A stretch of 12,668 nucleotides of DNA, from positions 4,488-17,155 of the forward strand of contig JADHZB010000633.1 of assembly GCA_015657535.1 (NCBI GenBank), given 5' to 3'. The notes below the pieces were generated by a model that saw only the letters and a program-made list of their open reading frames with translations, ran no database searches and was not told where the DNA came from. The stretch is from Nephromyces sp. MM_2019 (Eukaryota; Apicomplexa; Aconoidasida; Nephromycida). The first letter of the stretch is position 1, and each line of letters begins with the position of its first letter. The translations under genes were made by a program, and so were the position numbers. This document shows, piece by piece, positions 1 through 7,353 of this stretch.

Positions 1-111
1 GTATAAGTGTGTGTGTATGTGTATATTTGTGTGTATGAAAAAATTTTTTTTAAAATAAAAGTGTGAGTGGAAATCTTCAGTATCCTGAATTTATAAAATG
101 TAATGTCTTAC

Positions 112-267
112 TGTGTGTATAAATTATTTAAGACAGCTGTAGCAAAGAGGAGTGCTTGTAGACTGTTGGACTGTGCAAGTATACTTTGCCATTGTGGGAT
201 ATAATCAATGGACTCAGCCATAGGTTGTAGGACATCCTGTGCTTTCTGCCTCTTTGTATTATCCTCC
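112..267 (-). CDS. XPO7: Exportin-7 (RanBP16)-like, coding exon 2
   Basis: This is an internal exon of the same minus-strand gene. The acceptor is TGTGTGTAG (TAG at 270-268) and the donor is GTAAGA (111-106). It begins with one base completing a Gly codon, then 51 codons, then CA of a split codon. The product starts EDNTKRQKAQDVLQ and ends near SLQALLFATAVLNNLYT. It aligns without gaps that I can see to the first helical (HEAT-like) repeats of XPO7, where human has TDTTTRLQAEKAL and SQLLAATCLTKL. This is the importin-beta N-terminal domain that contacts RanGTP. The rest of the protein, about 1,000 residues in the family, lies to the left of the window. Bases 1-105 are the start of intron 2 and are GT-rich. 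Confidence 0.8.
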
Positions 268-706
268 CTACACACACATTTTAAATAATTTGACAAATAT
301 ATAGGTGATGTGATCAATTTCTAAATCACACACAAACAATCGAGAAAAAAAAAATTTATTCGTGTACATACAGATATTGAGCAGGAAAAAAAATTATAAT
401 TGATTCTAAGTCAATGTGTAAACGTATAGACAATATGTATAGTATATAAACACGGTTATATAACCCTTAGTTGAATCACCCGATTTTATATGAAATGTGG
501 GTAAAAAAAATGAGTTCATAAAAAGTCGTCATGTGTGTCAATTAATTATTTCTATACGATATGAAAATGTGTGTAGAATAAATAGGTTTATAGGAAATAG
601 TCATGTATGTCAAACAATTATTTCCATACAATATTAGAATGTATATTAATTATTTTAGAATCATACAGTTATATATACAATCATATTAACGTAATAAATA
701 ATTTAC
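268..706 (-). other. XPO7: Intron 1 of the exportin-7-like gene
   Basis: This is a 439-bp GT-AG intron (GTAAAT to TGTGTGTAG on the minus strand), phase 2. It is AT-rich and has no coding signal. It contains an imperfect tandem duplication, listed separately. Confidence 0.75.
528..645. repeat. Imperfect direct repeat, about 72-bp period, two copies
   Basis: The string GTCATGTGTGTCA (from 528) recurs as GTCATGTATGTCA (from 600). Both copies are followed by similar sequence (AATTATTTCTATAC versus AATTATTTCCATAC). The spacing is 72 bp. The repeat lies wholly inside intron 1 of the exportin-7-like gene and is probably a simple local duplication. Confidence 0.6.
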
Positions 707-759
707 CCATAAAATGCTTGACAAAGCAATTCTAAATGCTGTAACTCGTTTTGACTCAT
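707..759 (-). CDS. XPO7: Exportin-7 (RanBP16)-like, coding exon 1 (start codon)
   Basis: This is the first coding exon of an importin-beta family transport receptor. Exportin-7 binds RanGTP and carries proteins across the nuclear pore. The exon runs from ATG at 759-757 to 707 and encodes MSQNELQHLELLCQAFY plus two bases (GG) of a split Gly codon. It is followed by a donor GTAAAT (706-701). The LExLCxxxY pattern matches my memory of the human XPO7/RANBP17 N-terminus (LENLCKQLY). The GG joins the single leading G of the exon at 267-112, and the combined frame stays open across the junction. An A sits at -3 of the ATG. The 5' UTR and promoter must lie above 759 and are not delimited. A close paralogue of the RanBP16/17 type cannot be excluded. 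Confidence 0.8.
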
Positions 760-1235
760 CCTTGTACTCCAAATGAAATGTTTATTAGTAGGAATATGAA
801 TTCAGTGATATTTTGGGAATAGTAAGGTTATCAGGGTTGCTAGTTGTTGTTAAAAAAATTTCATTCACTTTTGGAAATTTCTAGGGCTCAAAATGTGTGT
901 GAACCAATGGTTGTCTTGAATAAAATAAATGTATAATGTATTGTCTTTGTGTGTAATTATCTACGACATTTGTATACCAAATAGAAGCCCTTGAATTAAA
1001 CCTATAAATACCAACAAATTGAATTCTTAGCTCCCGCTTTAAATTTGAAGTTTGTAATCTTTTTCTTTGAGTTCGAGTAGTTATGTATTGTGAATTTGGT
1101 GGGCTCCAAATTAATTCTGTGTTTTTAGAACTTGGGTGTGTAGTTGGACACCGTTTAGTATACCCAAGCTACCACTGAATATTTCAAGAGAAGGGTATGA
1201 TGTGAAGGAGAATATCACAATATATTACAAAAATA
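760..1235. other. Intergenic, upstream of the exportin-7-like gene
   Basis: No exon, RNA gene or repeat is recognised here. It must contain the 5' UTR and promoter of the minus-strand exportin-7-like gene, but I could not assign a TATA box or initiator with confidence. Confidence 0.4.
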
Positions 1236-1342
1236 TGCTTGTGTGTTTAGGTATGTGTATTCTGGTGTTTGTGTATATGCGTGTGTGTTTTTATGTGAGT
1301 ATGGGTGTAGGTTTGCTATTGTGTGCGTGTGTGTGTGTGTAA
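1236..1342. repeat. GT-rich low-complexity tract
   Basis: The tract is degenerate (GT)n with interspersed TTT and TAT, ending in a purer run at about 1329-1340. A plus-strand frame is open through it (1136-1342), but its product is biased to Cys, Val and Met and follows from the repeat, so it is not called as a gene. Confidence 0.8.
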
Positions 1343-1388
1343 TTATATCAGATAAATGAAAGTATGGGTATCCACTTTCGGTTTGTGC

Positions 1389-1432
1389 ATACATATATAT
1401 ATATACATATATATGTATATATATATATGTAT
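1389..1432. repeat. Perfect 44-bp AT-rich palindrome
   Basis: The halves 1389-1410 and 1411-1432 are exact reverse complements. The pairing ends where 1388 (C) faces 1433 (A). The palindrome is built of AT dinucleotides interrupted symmetrically by C on the left and G on the right (ATAC...GTAT), so it is more structured than a plain (AT)n run. It could extrude as a cruciform. Confidence 0.85.
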
Positions 1433-3120
1433 ATATATCTGGTAAGAATTAAATAGACAACATCCAAGAGAGTGAAGTGTTTGAACTTTTAAATGACATA
1501 TATGTGTGTGTGTGTTTAATAGCTGAGTAAAAAATAGTATCCTTTGGGTGTCTAAGTTCTATAATGGTTTAAATTTATGTACCCTTGTCACTCTCATCTA
1601 TATTAACAAGTTCTAACAACTTCCAACAAGTTTATGTTGGGGTTTCAGCAAATTAATTTGGTGTTAAAGTTAACAAGGGTTTGTTAAATAATTGTTTTTG
1701 GTTGAGATGTTTATATTCGGGACTGTGTAGATACATCAAATTTAGAGGGGATAAGAGTGAAGTAGTCTAAAATAAAGAAATTTTATCTAAGGAAATAAAT
1801 GAAAAATTAATTTAAAAAAATAATAGACACGATCTGATTCATTTTATGAAAGATATACTTCAAGATGATGGTTCAAAACACCTATTTTCCATAATATATT
1901 TGAGAATTTGTATGTGCTTATGTGTGTTTATATAGGAAATGTGATGCAAATATATACATTATATATGTGGTATTATATGTTTGTATACAAAGGGTGTGTG
2001 TGTTTGGTTGGATATAAATCTTGCTTGTTACATTTAACTTAGGGGAAGTGAATGATTTCAATAGTTTGAAATTTTCTATAATATTCATTCTGAATTATTT
2101 GATGATATTACTATATGTAAGTAAATACTAGATAAATATGGCGAATGTCAAATTGGTAATAAACCAACTAATATAGCCATTATGCAACGACTCTATAAAT
2201 GCACAGAAAATCAAGGCTGTTTTTATATTCATTTAAATATATAGATTTTCAACTTTTCAAATTTTTTTAACTTATAAATATATCAACCAAATTTGTTAGA
2301 GAATTTTTTAAAGTAAATCAAAAAACGCATAAATATATACCAAGTACGTTTTTATAAAATTTTCTAACATACTGTTAATGCTGTGAAATCATTAATCTAT
2401 TTTATACAAGTTAAAGTGACTTGATTTAAAACCTAGTTAAAATTATAAATAATATCATAATTTTTATATACTTACGATATTTATTATTAAATCTTAGCTT
2501 ATTATTTATAATATGTATATATATGATATTTTACACAGCTGAGTGATGTTATGTTTTAACATGTCATGTCGGCTAAAGCCTTTATGCCTTAATATGTGTA
2601 CACACAACTGTATTTATATGTGTATAAGTAGGTAAATCTATGTGTGTACAAACTACGCATGGGTATTCATTAATAGGTGTTTATGTTGTAACATATGTTA
2701 CAATATCTGTAAACCTTGCAAACATATATGAATACATATTTGATTATATAAGTCTAGTTAGTTATATGTGTACAAAATTGGTGTTGGTGTTATGTAATTA
2801 GGTGTGTATGGGTAAATTATGTTACAGCATCTTTGAACAAGTTTAAGTGGAAAATTGAAAACAAAATTTTATTAGTGAGATTAGAGTGTAAATACATTAA
2901 AATATTATATTACTAGCAACAACTAATTTATTCTAGTATATACTTTCAAAATATGGTATTACAAATTAAAGCAGAATAATATAACTTACGAGTATCATAT
3001 ATCTTTAGTAATAAAGTATCGTATAAAACAAAACATGAAATATTCATCCAATGAAATGGAAACAATGATGAAGGTTAAACATAAGAGGAAATAATTTGGA
3101 ATAAAAAAAGATATCAATAG
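1433..3120. other. Gene-poor AT-rich intergenic stretch
   Basis: The stretch has short GT runs (about 1501-1516 and 1996-2004) and many short AT-rich inverted motifs. I saw no exon with paired splice signals, no tRNA and no recognisable transposon. Confidence 0.4.
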
Positions 3121-3177
3121 GACATTTATCATCTACTCTAATGTTACAAGCATTTAACACCCAAAGGCTCAAGATAA

Positions 3178-3654
3178 CTAGGAACTCATTCATTCAATCA
3201 ACGCAAATACATTCTGAGAACAAGTAAAATTGGAGATAGCAATCTGGGTAGATTGATTGAATTGAATTCAGAAACAGTTTTAGGTTATGAGAGAATACGT
3301 AGAAACCTAGGATTACACAAACAAAACCAGTATAAAACCAAAAAGAGCCATCCATGGATTACAAATGTTGTCAAAAACAGTAAATCAAACCTAACACAAG
3401 TTAACTCTGAATTTTAAGATTTTATTGCCTACTTAAAACATGACACGGGTTACAGAGGCACAGCCCTAGAATGTTTTAAAGAGCCAAATTCTGAAAAACG
3501 ACCTGAGTGTAAATTTACTTCGAAAATATAAACATCTTATCACTTGGGCGAACCCAAAAACTGTTACTGTTTTAATGAAAATTACATAGGGTGTCATACT
3601 TGAAGATTTCAGGGATTCTTAGTATCTACAAACCTTGATTTGAATTATGGGTGA
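3178..3654 (+). pseudogene. Possible decayed coding sequence (retroelement or pseudogene), unidentified
   Basis: One plus-strand frame stays open for 79 codons (3178-3414), meets TAA, continues open for 37 codons (3418-3528), meets another TAA, then has 23 more codons and a further 16. That is few stops for sequence this AT-rich. The conceptual product is mixed in composition rather than low-complexity (for example SETVLGYERIRRNLG and HDTGYRGTALECFKE). No ATG opens the frame and no paired splice sites explain the interruptions. The surrounding 3000-3850 block lacks the GT runs seen elsewhere and is A-rich on the plus strand. I do not recognise the family. It may be an old mobile-element ORF, a dead gene, or chance. 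Confidence 0.35.
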
Positions 3655-3984
3655 AAATGTACAACTCAATATTAATTATGGAACTCTCAAAAGCACAAAA
3701 TATATTAGCGAAATTCTTATTTCAAACACCCGATCAAAATGAATAGGCTATGAATCATTGGATTCCATCAGGAATCTGTTTTGCTCAAGAATTTGAAAAC
3801 TAGAGGTGGGATCATTCCAAAATACCAAAGAACTAACAAAAAATGGTAACTTTTTGATATATATGCCTTTATTATTTTTCAAAAATTGGACTGTAATATT
3901 TAATATTTCTAGATCGCATAAATTTTAACCAGTCTATTATGGGATTGCCTTGGTTGATGCTGTTTATTTATTTATCTCTCTATC
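3655..3984. other. Intergenic, no gene seen
   Basis: This is AT-rich sequence between the possible decayed frame and the 3' UTR of the minus-strand exon. No supported feature was found. TTTATT strings at 3963-3968 and 3967-3972 are extra minus-strand AATAAA candidates. Confidence 0.35.
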
Positions 3985-3990
3985 TTTATT
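3985..3990 (-). promoter_or_regulatory. Candidate poly(A) signal for the minus-strand gene ending near 4256
   Basis: AATAAA on the minus strand lies about 270 bp past the TAA at 4258-4256. An ATTAAA variant lies closer (4069-4064). Which is used cannot be told from sequence alone. Confidence 0.35.
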
Positions 3991-4196
3991 TCCCTCTTTG
4001 CTAATCCCCATTTATCCTTCTTCCTTAATTTTTGCTTGTGTGGTATATTTGTTTTGATTTAAGTTTAATCTATTTGAAAAGAATTAATTACAACAATACT
4101 ACGCAGAAAACATTCTAGTATCTAGTGTATAAATTGTTCTAGTTATGCTAGATATGTAGCACTGTGAGTATTCTTATAGTAGGTCTGCGAATTATT

Positions 4197-4244
4197 CTAG
4201 TTAACTAGCTCATCAAGCCTACAAGCATCTATTTCTTCTACAGT
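4197..4244 (-). CDS. Possible alternative last exon of the proline-rich gene
   Basis: On the minus strand TTTGTTTTCAG (ending at 4245) is a good acceptor, better than the one opening the main exon. What follows reads in frame as TVEEIDACRLDELVN and stops at TAG (4199-4197). A donor GTAGTT at 4288-4283 in the upstream exon would remove a 44-nt intron in phase 0, including the TAA at 4258-4256. That would replace the last ten residues of the unspliced ending with this acidic, amphipathic one. The donor is weak and the intron very short, so this is a candidate only. Confidence 0.35.
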   Translation of the reverse strand, partial: TVEEIDACRLDELVN

Positions 4245-4255
4245 CTGAAAACAAA

Positions 4256-4474
4256 TTAATGCATCATTGGAGGTGCATTATCAACTACACCAAGAGAATT
4301 ATTATCTAATGGTGGTGCTGGATAAGAAACATTATCCAATAGTTTGGGAATTGGTGGTAACCTAACCGGTGGATTTAATGGAGTATTGTTAGCAGGGGGG
4401 GATACACTAATTCGTGACCAATCTTTGCTGGCCATATATTGGAAATAAAAGTTACGCCAGTACGTTTCGTAATT
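4256..4474 (-). CDS. 3'-terminal exon of an unidentified proline-rich protein
   Basis: A minus-strand acceptor (CAATTTAG, TAG at 4477-4475) is followed by 72 codons in phase 0 and TAA at 4258-4256. The product begins NYETYWRNFYFQYMASKDWS, rich in aromatic residues. It continues into a proline-rich tail (PPVRLPPIPKLLD, then YPAPPLDNN) and ends NAPPMMH. The balanced composition and the clean acceptor argue for a real exon. An ATG at 4435-4433 would give a 59-residue protein, but the frame upstream of it also looks coding, so I favour a last exon. I could not find the preceding exon before 7350; it may lie in a long intron or beyond the gankyrin gene. The C-terminus may alternatively be spliced (see 4197-4244). 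The family is not recognised. An aromatic cluster before a Pro-rich tail is common in RNA-binding and splicing proteins, but that is only a hint. Confidence 0.5.
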   Translation of the reverse strand, partial: NYETYWRNFYFQYMASKDWSRISVSPPANNTPLNPPVRLPPIPKLLDNVSYPAPPLDNNSLGVVDNAPPMMH

Positions 4475-4639
4475 CTAAATTGACAGCATTTCACCTTTAC
4501 TTATACCTTTTTATCTATAATTAAATTAGGGTAGAAAATAAATAATTTCTTTAAAAGAATCACTCTATGTAATTTTCCATGAACCCTTATCAACCTTTGG
4601 GTTCATTGGTTCATTGAACTGGTAAACATATTTGTTTAT

Positions 4640-5175
4640 GTATTCGAATTGCTTTCACAGCTAGGCCATATTTCCAGGCCCTAATACCCAAAATCAATCT
4701 GAGGCAGTAGGTAATCAATGACAAGTTCCAGATCGCGCTCACTTATCAACATATTTCATCTTTATATAATGGTATTGGTCGCCTCACCTTATAGGTGCAA
4801 TGACATACACTAAAAAGAAACCCAGGTTCCACAGGAAAACAGGTTTATGAGGTTAGTTGGTGCAAGGGGGATTTCTTGAAATTTTGTATTCTAGTATGTG
4901 CATGTGAGGAATAAGACCTGATAACTTGCCCAATGGCACGTATGTTACCATTCATCTGCCCATCAGATGATGTAATTGAGTGAGATTCGTGTTAGCGTGT
5001 GCAATGATGTGTGTTGGCTCATCCTGTTAGGAGGCTTTTTCTGTCTCTATTTGGGTGGGAACCACTTCATAATCGATTTCATAATGTGTATTACTGCTAA
5101 TTCTTATAAATAATAGCAAATGCCCCATATTCATAGTGAGCCTTCATAGTTCCTGTCTTGAGGTGAATAAAATGT
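4640..5175. repeat. Probable interspersed-repeat remnant (higher-GC island)
   Basis: The base composition here is visibly more balanced than the flanks, with CpG-containing words such as GATCGCGCTC and TTGGTCGCCTCACC and no GT or AT microsatellite. On the minus strand partial frames look coding-like, for example THYEIDYEVVPTQIETEKAS then TAA, but they are broken by stops and shifts. No terminal repeats, poly-A tail or target-site duplication could be defined. A decayed LINE, LTR element or SINE composite is the simplest reading. Confidence 0.4.
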
Positions 5176-5360
5176 AAATTTATGTGAGAATGGTAATAAG
5201 TATAACTTAATGCATGGGGTTAATAAAGCAGGTTCTACAATTAGAGTGTGTTGGGAAGGTTATTAATATAATTAATTGGTAAAATCTTTGAATGGTGTCA
5301 AAAATTGGGGCTTTCGAGGAAATTCACGAGCTATGCGAGGAAAAAGATTGGGCTATTGGA

Positions 5361-5718
5361 TTAAAGAGTAAAAGTTAATAAAAGGATCGTTGAAGGAATA
5401 AGAGCATTTTTTGAAAAAAGGAAACAGTGGACTCTATGTTCTTTTGTTCTGCACTCATTACTCCTCTCTGGTCTTACGTATGACGAGTCCTCCGGGTGAT
5501 TAAGGTCCTTTATCTCTGGGGTGAATACAAGAAAGATGCTAAAAGCGGTATACAATTACTTTAATATTTTCTTGCGCTTGATTAACAGGCAAAAAAAAAA
5601 GTGTGTAGAAAATATGAAAAAAGCGGAATAAGATGAGGTTACAAAATTGTGGCCCGAATTTGGTTGTGAAGATGTCCACATCTTCGTGAACCTCATGGGC
5701 CTGAATCTCTATAAACAT
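5361..5718 (-). repeat. Second repeat-like island with overlapping minus-strand open frames
   Basis: Two overlapping minus-strand frames cover this island: ATG at 5718-5716 to TAG at 5541-5539 (59 codons), and a frame through 5555-5361. The translated segments IQAHEVHEDVDIFTTKFGPQ and LNHPEDSSYVRPERSNECR look more protein-like than the flanking AT-rich DNA. They lie in different frames with no plausible intron between them. This suits a decayed mobile-element segment or LTR ending just upstream of the tRNA gene. No element ends were found, so the family is unknown. Confidence 0.35.
5635..5694. repeat. Nested inverted repeat
   Basis: GAAGATGT (5668-5675) and ACATCTTC (5678-5685) form a perfect 8-bp stem around CC. 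Outside it GAGGTT (5635-5640) pairs with AACCTC (5689-5694). The outer arm encloses the inner hairpin asymmetrically. It lies about 75 bp upstream of the tRNA gene and inside the repeat-like island. Confidence 0.6.
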
Positions 5719-5770
5719 ATTTAATTTATTTCTGCTATGAAGTAAGATAATAAAATATCAAAATTTTTAA

Positions 5771-5842
5771 GGGCGCGTAGCTCAGTGGTAGAGCAGCAGA
5801 CTGCAGATCTGCGGGTCCATGGTTCAAATCCGTGCACGCCCT
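5771..5842 (+). tRNA. tRNA-Cys: tRNA-Cys (anticodon GCA)
   Basis: The 72-nt gene folds into a full cloverleaf. The acceptor stem is GGGCGCG/CACGCCC, the D stem GCTC/GAGC and the anticodon stem GCAGA/TCTGC. The seven-base loop CTGCAGA carries anticodon GCA (5803-5805). The T stem is CATGG/CCGTG with loop TTCAAAT. The discriminator base is T (5842), the base expected for cysteine tRNAs. The intragenic promoters are clear: A box TAGCTCAGTGG (5778-5788) and B box GGTTCAAATCC (5821-5831). There is no intron. One acceptor pair, C6 against A67, is mismatched; all other stem positions are Watson-Crick apart from one T-G pair in the T stem. The gene is isolated, with no tRNA neighbour in the window. 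A tRNA-derived SINE is less likely, because a Pol III terminator follows at once. Confidence 0.93.
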
Positions 5843-5852
5843 TCTAAGAAAC

Positions 5853-5859
5853 TTTTTTT
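5853..5859 (+). terminator. Pol III terminator of tRNA-Cys
   Basis: A run of seven T residues begins 11 bases after the discriminator base, the usual Pol III stop signal. It supports an autonomous tRNA gene rather than a SINE head. Confidence 0.85.
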
Positions 5860-7100
5860 ATTTCTTTTGAATGTTTTTATCTTCAGAGATATAGGATAGT
5901 AATAAAATCACAACTTTTGTTGTACCTAAAGAAGACACAATCCCTTGAATTAATAATACTGTTTAGCAAGTGTACCTTATTGTCTTTCTTATAGACAATG
6001 ACTAGCGGTTAATTTAAATTTATTGAGAATAGTTGATGAACACGTTATCAGATTGATGTGAATCTTTCCTTAACAGATAATAGCAATAAATAACTACAAT
6101 TTTCATTTAAATATCTGAAATATTTGAGTATATCAAATTTTGTATTTGTCAATTTCTTTGCAACTTAATCGTTATCAAGACTTTTGTTATCCTTATTAAT
6201 TCCAAAAATGTTAAGATTAAAAAATATCAAAGATTAAGAATATTATAAACATTGAAGAAGCTATTTTCATTTTCAGAAAAATTTGATTATCATTTTTCAG
6301 TACTCAATTTCAAAATATCTTTAAAAAGGGTGACATTATTATTTGGGGAAATTCGTAGCGAGTTAAAAAAGCTCTAAGAGTTTGGTAACTAAATTGAGCG
6401 GGAAGTAGATAACTGACCAATTTGAAACCTTTGATAAATATAGATTTAATTCCAATTTTTTTAGACTTGACAAAATATTGTATCAAGCTTAGTCAATAAG
6501 TTAGATTAGTTTAGGAGAAGTAACTTAAAGGTAAGAAGTATCATTCTCAAGAGTTATATTTTATTGAATAATGCGGTAATACAATCAATCTCTTATAATT
6601 TTATTGGTTATGGTTGAAATAATAAGTGATACAAAAGAAGTAAATTATTAATGGGAATAAAGGAAAGAAAAGATAAATATATATAAAGTGTTATGTTGAG
6701 TTAAGGGTTTTGGTTGACAATCGCATTTGGTTGGAAATTGTTGATCAAAAATGTATAGTAGTAATTATGCTTTCCTATATTAAAATAAATTACAGAGTAT
6801 AAGTACAAATACTTCATTCTAGTTCAGTTAAAAATCGAAAGAAACATAAATTTGTTTAGCAATTGCATCATAGTAAATTATTTTAAATTTCAATTGTATC
6901 AATGACAAGAGTAGTACAGATGAAAATTAGAGAGTTGAAATTGCGTTCCAAAGGCTCAACATTTTTAAAAGAGTAGTGTAATTAAATACTCGCTAATTAA
7001 AACATTAATGCAAATCTTTTACATAACTAGATCCAGGCATTTTAAAGTTGGTTTAAATCCATATGTAGAAGCTTATGAATTTACCCAAAATCATCAATGA
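5860..7100. other. AT-rich intergenic stretch between tRNA-Cys and the gankyrin gene
   Basis: No gene is supported. A 60-codon minus-strand frame (6492-6313) has neither a start codon nor good splice sites. The stretch presumably includes distal promoter sequence of the gankyrin gene. Confidence 0.35.
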
Positions 7101-7289
7101 AGTTTTAGATATTCATTTTCAAATATAGACCATCGCGTATCCACCCGGTTGGCTAAATTAATATGAAGAGCTTTGAAATTTATCAATGACTTACTTTTCA
7201 ACAAAGCTTTAGTTACATACATGCCAATACACACCCTCGAATTTAGAGAACTACAAAAAGAGTGTTATACCTACTTAAACCAATCTTAA
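7101..7289 (+). other. Coding-like frame with one internal stop, just upstream of the gankyrin gene
   Basis: A plus-strand frame reads 21 codons, a TGA (7164-7166), then 40 codons to TAA (7287-7289). It includes FINDLLFNKALVTYMPIHTL and EFRELQKECYTYLNQS. The composition is protein-like but there is no start codon or convincing splice pair. It could be a decayed element fragment, or 5'-flanking sequence open by chance. Confidence 0.2.
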
Positions 7290-7330
7290 AAACATCAGAT
7301 TGAAAACTTGTGATTCCATATAGGCGTGTA

Positions 7331-7337
7331 TTTCTAG
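7331..7337 (+). promoter_or_regulatory. Possible splice acceptor just before the gankyrin start (5'-UTR intron or spliced leader)
   Basis: TTTCTAG ends 16 bases before the ATG at 7354. It could accept either a 5'-UTR intron or, if the organism trans-splices as many flatworms do, a spliced leader. The pyrimidine tract is short. This is an inference from position only. Confidence 0.3.
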
Positions 7338-7353
7338 GCTTAGTATATTTTTC

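Noticed and set aside
1136..1342. Plus-strand 68-codon frame
   Set aside because: Its second half is translated GT repeat, and there is no splice or homology support.
5471..5515. Possible hammerhead ribozyme core (TGACGAGTCC), considered because flatworm repeats can carry hammerheads
   Set aside because: The base before TGA is T, not C, and no GAAA strand follows the putative stem II, so the catalytic core is incomplete.
5771..5860. tRNA-derived SINE instead of a tRNA gene
   Set aside because: A complete cloverleaf with discriminator T is followed at once by a T7 terminator, and no SINE body or tail follows.
6313..6492. Minus-strand frame open for 60 codons, with segments such as VSYLLPAQFSYQTLRAF
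   Set aside because: There is no start codon and no convincing acceptor or donor, and the composition is T-rich. It may be chance or an old element fragment, so it is not called.
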